Part shown: one piece after another, positions 21,252 to 28,887 of the stretch
Position numbering within the stretch: position 1 is the stretch's first letter
Layout: each line of letters opens with the position of its first letter
NCBI RefSeq assembly: GCF_900116105.1
Contig: NZ_FPAC01000001.1
Span: forward strand, 672,862-736,861
Direction of reading: 5' to 3'
Length of the DNA: 64,000 nt
Source of the DNA: Paenibacillus sp. 453mf
GTDB taxonomy: Bacteria; Bacillota; Bacilli; Paenibacillales; Paenibacillaceae
Translations under genes and position numbers: made by a program
The notes under the pieces: generated by a model
The model's database searches: none
Told to the model about the DNA's origin: nothing
The model's input: the letters and a program-made list of their open reading frames with translations, nothing else

Positions 21252-21323
21252 AACCGCATATGAAATTCCCTTGGAAGATGTCATTTGCTTTCAAGCTTTC
21301 GAAGGGGATTTCTCATATGCGGT
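21252..21323. terminator. Long imperfect hairpin between convergent genes
   Basis: ACCGCATATGA followed by AATTCCCTT pairs with AAGGGGATTTCTCATATGCGGT with a few bulges, giving a stem of about 20 bp. Neither side has a clear T run. It probably stops both convergent transcripts, but it is longer than an ordinary terminator. Confidence 0.5.
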
Positions 21324-21358
21324 ATTATGCAAAATCCTGAATCAATGATGAACTCACG

Positions 21359-22468
21359 TCAATTATAAGATAAGCTTCTCTGATTATACAGCCAAAGGGA
21401 GTACTCCAGTGGTTTCACAATCGCTTGCTTGTAAACCTCGTTCTGGCCTATTTGAGCAAATACTTCCCTGGCCGGCTTGGGATTTACCTCAATCAGATAA
21501 ATATCGCCGTTTTTGTCGATGGCAATGTCAAGCGCCAACTCGCATAGCGCACCATAAGTGGCTTCTAAATATTTGGCAACATCTACCCCAAACTGTTCAA
21601 CAGCAGAACGAACCTCAGCTCTCTTATCCGAATCGGTAAGCCACTGCGACAAGAGTTCGTTCATTTCAATAGCCGTTCCCCCGCCATGAAGATTGGAGGT
21701 AACGCTCTTGTGACCTCCGATTCGGCCCGCGCACCCAGTGAATTCCCATATCCCATCCTGATTCTTCTGAACCAGCATCCTATAATCATGTACCCGGCCA
21801 TTAGATAGCTGGAGCTGAACCCCTTCCTGGATAATATAGCGGCTCTTTACTCCCCAGTTCTTCAGCAGCTTCGGGAGGAGCGAATAGTGCATCTGTCTCG
21901 GCTCTAGAATCTGTCGATTATGATCTCTACCTTGGACGAGCAGCAGACCGCCTCTGGTCAATCGTTCAATTCTGAGAATTCCGCGGCCTCCCGTACCATT
22001 AATCGGTTTAACATATAGCAGGCTGTGCTTCTTGAGCATGCTCTTCAGATCTGTATTACTGCTGTATAATTTGGTGTCCAGCAGATAGGGTTTGAATCGC
22101 TGCTTCTTATGCAGCACCTGATGTATAGTCCATTTATTGCGTAACGGCCGATTCAAGAAGAGGAGATGGGCATATTTTACTCTGAAATGTTTCAGCTCTT
22201 GGAAACGGGCACTTCGCTGGATTCTGCACCGGTCAAATATCATATCAGGGAACTTTCTCCATTTTCGAGCCCATCGTTTATGCTCTGTCTCATAAATCAG
22301 GGCATGAATCATTTCTTTGGACGGATGGACATCGGATGGAGTGAATACATAAACATCAAGCCCGAGTCGTTCGCCTTCCGAAATCATTCGTTCGTATATT
22401 TTCTTTTCTTCGAGTTGTTTTTTGTCATTGAGGTACAGGGTCAGTATGCCTAAGACAGGTGACGGCAT
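21359..22468 (-). CDS. YheC/YheD-family ATP-grasp protein, short (YheC-like) form
   Basis: 369 residues, no signal peptide. The family is annotated as endospore coat-associated and has an ATP-grasp fold. Visible are the lead-in LGILTLYLN, YVKPINGTGGRGI (nucleotide lysine and glycine loop), DYRMLVQKN, SVTSNLHGGG and LALDIAIDKNGDIYLIEVNPKP (metal-binding Asp, Glu and Asn). The acceptor and amine substrates are unknown. AAGGTGAT precedes the ATG. It is the last gene in a row of five related genes, 38 bp after the previous one. Confidence 0.88.
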   Translation of the reverse strand: MPSPVLGILTLYLNDKKQLEEKKIYERMISEGERLGLDVYVFTPSDVHPSKEMIHALIYETEHKRWARKWRKFPDMIFDRCRIQRSARFQELKHFRVKYAHLLFLNRPLRNKWTIHQVLHKKQRFKPYLLDTKLYSSNTDLKSMLKKHSLLYVKPINGTGGRGILRIERLTRGGLLLVQGRDHNRQILEPRQMHYSLLPKLLKNWGVKSRYIIQEGVQLQLSNGRVHDYRMLVQKNQDGIWEFTGCAGRIGGHKSVTSNLHGGGTAIEMNELLSQWLTDSDKRAEVRSAVEQFGVDVAKYLEATYGALCELALDIAIDKNGDIYLIEVNPKPAREVFAQIGQNEVYKQAIVKPLEYSLWLYNQRSLSYN

Positions 22469-22506
22469 AGAATGATCACCTTCTTTGATAGTAAAATTTG
22501 GATGGT

Positions 22507-23613
22507 TTATCCATTTTGTTTCGCCAGGTGCGTACAGTATTGGATTAACCGTTCTAGCGATCTTTTGCGAATGGCAGGCTCATCGAATTTCATTGGTTTG
22601 GAGTTGGCTTCAAAGAACCATATGCCCCCGTCCTGGTCAATGCCAAGATCCATCGACATTTCACCCAAGGCGTGACCCGATGATTTTTCAATTTGTCTGG
22701 CTATCTCCAACGCGGTGCTTTTTACATCGTTGAGAATATTGCTGGCCTGCTGTGTATCAAATACGCTGCTGAGAAGCAGGATTGGATCTTCTATAGTACC
22801 TCCGCGTGGAACGTGAGTCGTGATGCTTCTGCGTCCGGCAAGGCGAGCTCCTACACCCGTCATGCGCCACTGACCATTTGAATTTTTTTGCACGAGAACC
22901 CGGAGATCAAAGGGGCGTCCTTCAAAAGCTGCCAGCTGAATTCCTTGTTGGATAATATATTCGTTTTGTTTTATATTTCGTTTAATTCTCTTCCATAACG
23001 ACTCCAGATTTGAGGATTTGTAGGTCGTGCTCTTGGTATGATCCTGAATCTTGAGTTTATAAGGAAGCTTATCTTCCTCGCGATATTGAAGCATCATAAT
23101 CCCTTTGCCGGCCTTGCCGCTTTCTGGCTTGAGATAAACCGTAGGGTGTGATTTAAGAATATTGCTGATGACTGTGCTGGATTGCAGCTTCCGGGTGTGT
23201 GGGATATATGATTTCGTTGACTTTGCTTTGCTCAGCCATTCAAACAGATCCCATTTGTTGAAAAAGTAAGGGTTATACAGCTTGATCTTGGGATGGGCGA
23301 TGCATTCTTTGATTTTTTTTTGCACAAGCGGACGGCGCTCATCTTCACGAAGCGGAATCCGATTGTAAACAATGTTGGGAGGAGGGTATTTGCCTTGGAG
23401 CCAATCCTTCCGCTCTGTACTATATTTGTATCCCTTAATGAAGTTTGCAGACAGGTTAAGATCACGAACAGTAACGACGTAGACCTGACACCCCAGTTGT
23501 TCGCCTGTTTTGATAATGTCTTTAAAATTTTTATGATTCCCTCGGAATTTTCTTTTTCTATCATAAACTGTTAAAATCGCGATTGTTGGCTTTGCGTTTT
23601 TTTTGCCTCCAAT
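22507..23613 (-). CDS. YheC/YheD-family ATP-grasp protein with no ordinary start codon
   Basis: About 368 residues from the point where family similarity begins (KPTIAILTVYDRK). Key segments are YLKPESGKAGKGI, FDLRVLVQKN, SITTHVPRGG and MSMDLGIDQDGGIWFFEANSKP. The preceding gene stops at 23613-23615, and GGAGG follows at once, but no ATG, GTG or TTG lies in frame between there and KPTIA. The nearest in-frame codons are ATA (23616) and ATT (23613). An in-frame ATG at 23754 has AGGAGG before it, but would overlap the upstream gene by 142 bp. A frame slip at the A8 tract (23597-23604) would bring TTG 23612 into frame. The start is therefore unresolved. Confidence 0.75.
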   Translation of the reverse strand: MGGKKNAKPTIAILTVYDRKRKFRGNHKNFKDIIKTGEQLGCQVYVVTVRDLNLSANFIKGYKYSTERKDWLQGKYPPPNIVYNRIPLREDERRPLVQKKIKECIAHPKIKLYNPYFFNKWDLFEWLSKAKSTKSYIPHTRKLQSSTVISNILKSHPTVYLKPESGKAGKGIMMLQYREEDKLPYKLKIQDHTKSTTYKSSNLESLWKRIKRNIKQNEYIIQQGIQLAAFEGRPFDLRVLVQKNSNGQWRMTGVGARLAGRRSITTHVPRGGTIEDPILLLSSVFDTQQASNILNDVKSTALEIARQIEKSSGHALGEMSMDLGIDQDGGIWFFEANSKPMKFDEPAIRKRSLERLIQYCTHLAKQNG

Positions 23614-24986
23614 TATGAACTTTCCTTCTTCTGGAATTTGCTCAGATACATGCAGTGCGCCAGGATATGCTCCACCGATGCTTTCCCTTCTGTCCGAAGG
23701 GATGGGTGACGAAAAATGGATCTGCCCGGTTTGGCGTTCGCTTCGAACATCCATACTTGTGCCTCCTGATCAATACCGAGATCAAAACCGATTTCACCGA
23801 GAAGATGTTTATGATGAAACTCGATAGCCTCAGCTAATTTAATCGCTGTGTTTTTAGATTTTTGCAGGATTTCTTGCGCCCGGTCTCCAAAGGTTTTACT
23901 AAGAGCGTGTTCTGGTGTCATAAGGGAACCACCGTTTTTAATGTGAGTGGTGATTGAGCCCTTGCCGGCTTTCTTGGCACCAACCCCGACAACAACCCAC
24001 TCGTTATTCCCGTTCTTATGCATGTGGAAACGAAAATCTATAGGGCAGCCATCAATTTCAATCAACCGAATCCCTTGCTGAACTACATAATCCTTCGTTC
24101 TGGACCCGAGCCTGGCTTGGAGCATCGTAGCAAGCTTCTTGAACGAAGTGAACCGGAGAAGGACATTGCCGCCTGGCTTTCTAAACCTGGCATAATAACC
24201 TCTCTTAGGCAAGTAAGTCAGGCGAAAAATACCTTGACCGAGACTTCCTGCGGAAGGCTTATAATATACAAATTGATGACGGTCCAGCATTTCCTTGATC
24301 TTATCCATGCTTGGATTCATATGCGACTCCGGTACATAGATGTTGACAGTCTGATCATTTTCCAGCAATCGATAGATATCGGATTTGTTAAAGAAGCTCC
24401 AATTGAAAAAAGGGATGTTCTTCCGTTCAAAACGATCGCGAAGCTGATTGGTCGATTGGGAGAAGTCGGATCTTCTGCTGGGCAGCCTGTTATAAACGAC
24501 GTCAGGAAGCGGCACATATTTTCTGGAGAATCCACCGCTGCTGTTCAGGAAATAACCATATACTCTCTCATTTGCCCAATCGATATCTCTCGGTGTAAAT
24601 CCGAAGGTATATGAATTCTGATTACCATGCTTAAGCAATTGCTTCACAAATCCTGTTCGTGAGCCGAACGGTTGTGATGCAGAGGTTGGTCCGTCGGACA
24701 GGATGCCGATGAGCGGACCAAGCTGAACTTCATCCCCCTCGACTCCTTTGATAAGAATATTGCCTGAATTCGGAATATGAATTGCGTGGCGGACGCTGTT
24801 TGATAGATAGATGTGTTTTCCGGATTTCTTAAGTGGTTTGAGATGGACAGGGATACGCTGTTTGCCAAGCCGGACATGAACTGTTTTTTTACCGGATAGT
24901 TGGAAGTTGTTGATTAACGTATTGGATATATAGATGACCTTCTCCGGCCGTTTAGTAAAGTGCACATTACACAAAGTCAGACTCAT
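23613..24986 (-). CDS. YheC/YheD-family ATP-grasp protein, long (YheD-like) form
   Basis: 457 residues. Residues 1-95 form an extra beta-rich N-terminal domain (from TLCNVHFTKRPEKVIYIS to VQLGPLIGILSDG); the ATP-grasp part follows. Motifs are YYKPSAGSLGQGI, DFRFHMHKNGNNEW, SITTHIKNGG and IGFDLGIDQEAQVWMFEANAKPGRS. The long form with the N-terminal domain corresponds to YheD, the short form to YheC. TAGGAGGA lies before the ATG at 24986. Sporulation coat association comes from the family name; nothing in the sequence proves it. Confidence 0.88.
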   Translation of the reverse strand: MSLTLCNVHFTKRPEKVIYISNTLINNFQLSGKKTVHVRLGKQRIPVHLKPLKKSGKHIYLSNSVRHAIHIPNSGNILIKGVEGDEVQLGPLIGILSDGPTSASQPFGSRTGFVKQLLKHGNQNSYTFGFTPRDIDWANERVYGYFLNSSGGFSRKYVPLPDVVYNRLPSRRSDFSQSTNQLRDRFERKNIPFFNWSFFNKSDIYRLLENDQTVNIYVPESHMNPSMDKIKEMLDRHQFVYYKPSAGSLGQGIFRLTYLPKRGYYARFRKPGGNVLLRFTSFKKLATMLQARLGSRTKDYVVQQGIRLIEIDGCPIDFRFHMHKNGNNEWVVVGVGAKKAGKGSITTHIKNGGSLMTPEHALSKTFGDRAQEILQKSKNTAIKLAEAIEFHHKHLLGEIGFDLGIDQEAQVWMFEANAKPGRSIFRHPSLRTEGKASVEHILAHCMYLSKFQKKESS

Positions 24987-25108
24987 TGATTTTATCCTCC
25001 TATCCTGAAACGCTGCTGATCTTAAGCATAGCCATTTCGTCTCAGGCCAGCTGTGCTGGATGTATTCGGCTATTTTAGTGTGCTTATTCGTTTTGCTTAT
25101 TGTTATTG

Positions 25109-26209
25109 TTATTGGGTACGAAGCAGTAAATAACGGGCGTATTCGAGAGGCCGGTTGTAAGCAAGACTCGCGCTATCCACATCACCGGCAAGTAGAAAGG
25201 AAGAGCGCCCCGGCTTGGAATTAACTTCTATAATCCACAGCTTCCCATCTCGGTCTATCCCATAATCGATACCAAGTTCGCTTAAACGCCCAAACCTGCC
25301 TTCTAATACCACTGGTATGACGGCGGAGAGCTCAGCCGCTTTGTTAATAATGAGTTCAGCTTTATCCTTGCCGTATTCCGTTTCCAGAAAGGAGCGGCAG
25401 TTCAAAGCCTTTCCGCCTCCGTGAAGATTGGAAGTAAGGCTTCCATGACCGCCTTTACGAATCGCTTGACCGCTTAAGCTCCATTTTCCCCTGCCATTTT
25501 TCTGAACGAGAACACGTAGATCAAATGGTTTATCTTCCTGATTCATGAGTGAGAGATACGGCTGAATGATAAACGTTCGGGTGGAAAGGATACGGTGGAG
25601 CTGGCTCAGTCCAAGCTCAGGATTGGTAAAACGTTTATTGAACATGTGGTTGGAGCGATTCCGTCCCTGGATTAAGAGTTTGCCATTCTCAGGTTGTTTA
25701 CTAACGAGAACCGTCCTTTTGCCGTGTGTTCCTGCATGCGGCTTCAAGAATACACCTTGAGGATACCGGAGCAGCCATTTTTTTAGCTGTTCTACATTCG
25801 TGTAGATGGCAGTTTCGGGCAAATGCTCTTTGAGTAGACCGTTTAAACGAAGGGAGTTATAAACATGCCATTTACCCGGAAGACTCCGGGACAGATATCT
25901 GACCTTGTGTGAAGCGGATTTCGAAGCCTTGTTTAGTCTTCGTCTGAATATGCCGGGCACAGGAGACAGGCATCGATCATAGATGAGATCGGGCTGTTCC
26001 ACCGGAAGCTCGAACCAGCTGCCTTTGATATATTGATAACCTAGATAATTGCCGTTTGGCTCCGAGCTTCTGGGGGTTAACACAACCACATTCACACCAA
26101 AGTTGACTCCTTCTTGACAGAGCTGTCTGCAGAAGGCTTCATCTGCAAATGGAGGTGTTCCATTTCGTTCATTCACGAGTACACCGAGCGTACCAAGCGG
26201 CTTTTTCAT
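25109..26209 (-). CDS. YheC/YheD-family ATP-grasp protein, short form with altered glycine loop
   Basis: 366 residues, YheC-like, starting LGTLGVLVNE. The catalytic end LGIDYGIDRDGKLWIIEVNSKPGRSSF and FDLRVLVQKNGRGKW are intact. The glycine-rich nucleotide loop reads HAGTHGKRTVLV, lacking the GxGKGI pattern of the paralogues, so nucleotide handling may differ. AAGGAGGAA lies in front of the ATG at 26209, and the long-form gene upstream ends 26 bp before it, forming a YheD-YheC pair as in Bacillus. Confidence 0.87.
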   Translation of the reverse strand: MKKPLGTLGVLVNERNGTPPFADEAFCRQLCQEGVNFGVNVVVLTPRSSEPNGNYLGYQYIKGSWFELPVEQPDLIYDRCLSPVPGIFRRRLNKASKSASHKVRYLSRSLPGKWHVYNSLRLNGLLKEHLPETAIYTNVEQLKKWLLRYPQGVFLKPHAGTHGKRTVLVSKQPENGKLLIQGRNRSNHMFNKRFTNPELGLSQLHRILSTRTFIIQPYLSLMNQEDKPFDLRVLVQKNGRGKWSLSGQAIRKGGHGSLTSNLHGGGKALNCRSFLETEYGKDKAELIINKAAELSAVIPVVLEGRFGRLSELGIDYGIDRDGKLWIIEVNSKPGRSSFLLAGDVDSASLAYNRPLEYARYLLLRTQ

Positions 26210-26234
26210 GGATCTGATTCCTCCTTTCTAGTTA

Positions 26235-27602
26235 TTAGAATCCGGCAAGGTAAGCGGAATAATCGAGCATGGTAATGACCGATGGCCGAATCTTATTGTC
26301 ATTAAGCGGCGTGTTGTCATTCTTGGAAGGCTTAGAATTGACTTCAATGAGCCAGACCTTTCCCGAGTAATCCATCGCAAGATCGATTCCTAGCTCCCCA
26401 AAATGCGCTGGAATGGTCGCGTCAATTCCCTCCGCGATACTAAGCGCAGCCTTATGCAAAGACACGTAAGCATTTTTTTTGGCATCACCAGGTAATAAGC
26501 TCTTGTTCACGGCCTCTCTTACAGTGCTGAGCGAGCCTCCTCTGGCGAGGTTTGATACAAAATGGCTTCCGCCGGCAATGCGGGCGACAATGGAGGTCAC
26601 CTTCCATTTACCTGCACGGTTTTTTTGAACCAATGCTCTGAAATCGACCGGTTTTTTGCCAATATCAATGAGGTGTAGTCCTTGTTGGATCTGGTATTTG
26701 GTTGTCTTCATCTTTCCGGACAATCCTGCAAATAATTTGCTCAGGCTGGGGTATGCCTGCTTTTGAACACCGCCAAGCTTAGTGGAAAGGGTCATGTACG
26801 TTCCGTCCGATTGTCTGGATATGCGTATGATGCCTTTGCCTAGGCTTCCTCGAACAGGCTTTAGAAATATAACCGGATACGTTTGGCACATATTTTTGAG
26901 CACTGCAAAAGATTTGAGGGAGTGTGATTCTGGTAAGTATCTTTTTAGACTGCTCTCCGATTTCAACGCCTCGAACACTTCATTCTTGTCGAGAAACTTC
27001 TCATTATACGTTACAGTTCCGTAGCGGGATTTTACTTCCTTTACAAAATGCTGTACGCTAGGTTTGTTCTCAAGCTTGCGTGAAGTCAGTCGATTGTTGA
27101 CGACATCTGCAATGGGCATCACCCTTTTTTTCCAGCCTTCGTCATATACCCAACCTTCGATTTGACCGGTAACGGAGTCGATATGGTCTGGTGTAATAAA
27201 GTACACGTATGCTCCCCGTTTCTGACAGGCTCTCACCAGTTCACTGCAGAACATCGTGATGGAGCCGAAAGGTCGATCAGGCTTATCAGGATGATCGCGA
27301 CTGATCAGGACACTGATGAGGGGACCGATACGCAATGTCTGGCTGCTATCGAAATATCGGATCTTCAGAACAGCACGAGAAGTGAGACCGCATCGCTCGG
27401 CTAATATGGGACTCACTCGCATACCTTCAAACTTGGGTACGGAAATAATGGTAACTTCTTGTTTAAAGCTTCCGAATGCAAGCTGGAGCGGACGTCCGGC
27501 AGGAATTTTCCAATGCTTTAGAAATTTCTCACCGATCATCACGACGTCATCCTGCAGGATGCCCGATCCGCTGATGTGGATCGCTACTTTTTTTTGGGAC
27601 AT
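26235..27602 (-). CDS. YheC/YheD-family ATP-grasp protein, long (YheD-like) form
   Basis: 455 residues from ATG 27602, chosen because AAGGAG lies seven bases upstream; an ATG 24 bp further out has no such site. An N-terminal beta domain (residues 1-95, ending TLRIGPLISVLIS) precedes the ATP-grasp part. Motifs are FLKPVRGSLGKGI, DFRALVQKNRAGKW, HFVSNLARGG and LGIDLAMDYSGKVWLIEVNSKPS. It is the first gene of the five-gene minus-strand row and is divergent from yheA, which also neighbours yheCD in Bacillus subtilis. Confidence 0.88.
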   Translation of the reverse strand: MSQKKVAIHISGSGILQDDVVMIGEKFLKHWKIPAGRPLQLAFGSFKQEVTIISVPKFEGMRVSPILAERCGLTSRAVLKIRYFDSSQTLRIGPLISVLISRDHPDKPDRPFGSITMFCSELVRACQKRGAYVYFITPDHIDSVTGQIEGWVYDEGWKKRVMPIADVVNNRLTSRKLENKPSVQHFVKEVKSRYGTVTYNEKFLDKNEVFEALKSESSLKRYLPESHSLKSFAVLKNMCQTYPVIFLKPVRGSLGKGIIRISRQSDGTYMTLSTKLGGVQKQAYPSLSKLFAGLSGKMKTTKYQIQQGLHLIDIGKKPVDFRALVQKNRAGKWKVTSIVARIAGGSHFVSNLARGGSLSTVREAVNKSLLPGDAKKNAYVSLHKAALSIAEGIDATIPAHFGELGIDLAMDYSGKVWLIEVNSKPSKNDNTPLNDNKIRPSVITMLDYSAYLAGF

Positions 27603-27819
27603 CGTGGATCTCCTTCCAGGGGGCAAACATGATGTCAGTCGTTTTTGGATGTAAGCTGAGTATGAGAAAGTGCATGTGCTTCATCATATGAGGACATATA
27701 TCCCTTGGTGATTGACCATTTTTTGCAAAAATTGATTTAATTTTGGGTTGTTGTACGAAAATATGGGGATGGATGCAACATGTACAGCACTACTTTATCG
27801 ACAGAGAGGAAAATGAATA

Positions 27820-28167
27820 ATGAACGTTTATGACAAAGCACACGATTTGGCAGCTGCACTTAAAGACAGCGAAGAAGTGAAGGAAATCTCACAAGCGATG
27901 AAGCTTGTTGCTGCAGATCCGGATTCTCAGCGCATGCTTGACGAATTTCGCGTTCGTCAGAATGAACTCCAGCAGCGGATGATGACAGGCGACATGCCTT
28001 CACAAGAAGAAATGGAGACGATGGAAAAATCCTTCGAGGTATTAAGCCTGAATCTGAATATTCGCAGACTGTTTGAAGCAGAACGTCGCCTTAGCGTGAT
28101 TATTGAAGATGTCAACAAAATCATCATGGAAAGTCTGCAGCATTTGTACGGTGGAGAGCTGAAATAA
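27820..28167 (+). CDS. yheA: YheA/YlbF family (UPF0342) protein
   Basis: 115 residues, wholly alpha-helical with charged heptads, the full length of the YheA family. Family signs are the N-terminal YDKAHDLAAALKDSEE, the central FRVRQNELQQRMMTGD and the C-terminal IIEDVNKIIMESLQHLYGG. Related proteins YlbF and YmcA form a complex that affects RNA processing and development, but YheA itself has no firm role. Its place beside YheC/YheD genes matches Bacillus, which supports the name. Confidence 0.85.
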   Translation: MNVYDKAHDLAAALKDSEEVKEISQAMKLVAADPDSQRMLDEFRVRQNELQQRMMTGDMPSQEEMETMEKSFEVLSLNLNIRRLFEAERRLSVIIEDVNKIIMESLQHLYGGELK

Positions 28168-28197
28168 TTACTTCTATACTCTTTCTCTAATTGAACT

Positions 28198-28257
28198 CAC
28201 ATGAATCAATTTCCAGCTAAAGGTATTATGAAATTGATTCACATAATCTCATTTTTT
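28198..28257 (+). repeat. Terminator-like hairpin, copy 1 of a repeated element
   Basis: TGAATCAATTTC (28202-28213) pairs with GAAATTGATTCA (28230-28241), and a T6 run follows at 28252-28257. It can end the yheA transcript. The same stem, with the flanking CACA and the inner ATTATGAAA, recurs after phoP at 50641-50690. Confidence 0.6.
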
Positions 28258-28309
28258 CGTTCATAGAATAGATATATAGATTCTAAGGAGATATGAGGAG
28301 CTGAATGAA

Positions 28310-28633
28310 ATGAGAGGAAAGAGAATGAATTTTGTGAAGTGGAAGCACACGCTATATATGCTCGTTGCGGGTGGCATGCTGGTGTTTGCATTACCAAAGC
28401 TTTCATTTACAGGTTGGAGCGCAGGCTTTAGCATAGCCTGGTTGTTTTTTACACTGCTTGTCATCGGTGCAAACCTGCACTTTATATTGGGGGTTGACGA
28501 AGAGAAGAAGCAGGCGCTTGACCGTGTTCGCAAAGCCAAGCTGCGTCAGTGGGAGCTTAGATGGACTGACAATGCGGAGCAGGGCAACAAAGTTAAAATT
28601 GTACCAGCGCAGGCCAAAGAGCATTCACAGTGA
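28310..28633 (+). CDS. Small uncharacterised two-helix membrane protein
   Basis: 107 residues. Two membrane helices near residues 14-32 and 38-60 are joined by a very short turn and followed by a charged cytosolic tail (EEKKQALDRVRKAKLRQWELRW). I do not recognise the family. GAGGAG lies nine bases before ATG 28310; ATG 28325 is a possible alternative. A strong terminator follows directly, so it is probably a single-gene unit or ends a short transcript. Confidence 0.65.
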   Translation: MRGKRMNFVKWKHTLYMLVAGGMLVFALPKLSFTGWSAGFSIAWLFFTLLVIGANLHFILGVDEEKKQALDRVRKAKLRQWELRWTDNAEQGNKVKIVPAQAKEHSQ

Positions 28634-28640
28634 TGCTAAT

Positions 28641-28689
28641 AAGGGTTGTCTCTACAGTGTTCCTGCTGTTATGGAGACAACCCTTTTTT
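28641..28689 (+). terminator. Terminator after the small membrane protein gene
   Basis: AAGGGTTGTCTC (28641-28652) pairs with GAGACAACCCTT (28674-28685), followed by T residues. Confidence 0.85.
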
Positions 28690-28887
28690 ATTTGCTGATG
28701 CACCTCGAGTTATTACGGGCTCTATTTTTAACAGACCTAAGGTGAGTTATCTCTCTCTTTAATGCTATAATCGGATGTAACTATACTCTTGATAAACGCA
28801 GCCAAGGTTAATATAAAATTGATTTTAATGTAGTATATTTGATTAAACTAATCTTAAAATGTTTTTTCGTCCGAGGGGTGTCTAAGT

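Noticed and set aside
24018..24614. A 198-codon plus-strand frame inside an ATP-grasp gene.
   Set aside because: It is antisense to a gene with intact ATP-grasp motifs and shows no recognisable protein pattern.
27630..27700. SigE or SigK promoter before the first ATP-grasp gene (CATACTCA and TCATATG on the minus strand).
   Set aside because: The spacing between the boxes is about 20 bp, outside the 13-15 bp range, and the SigK -10 pattern is not met.
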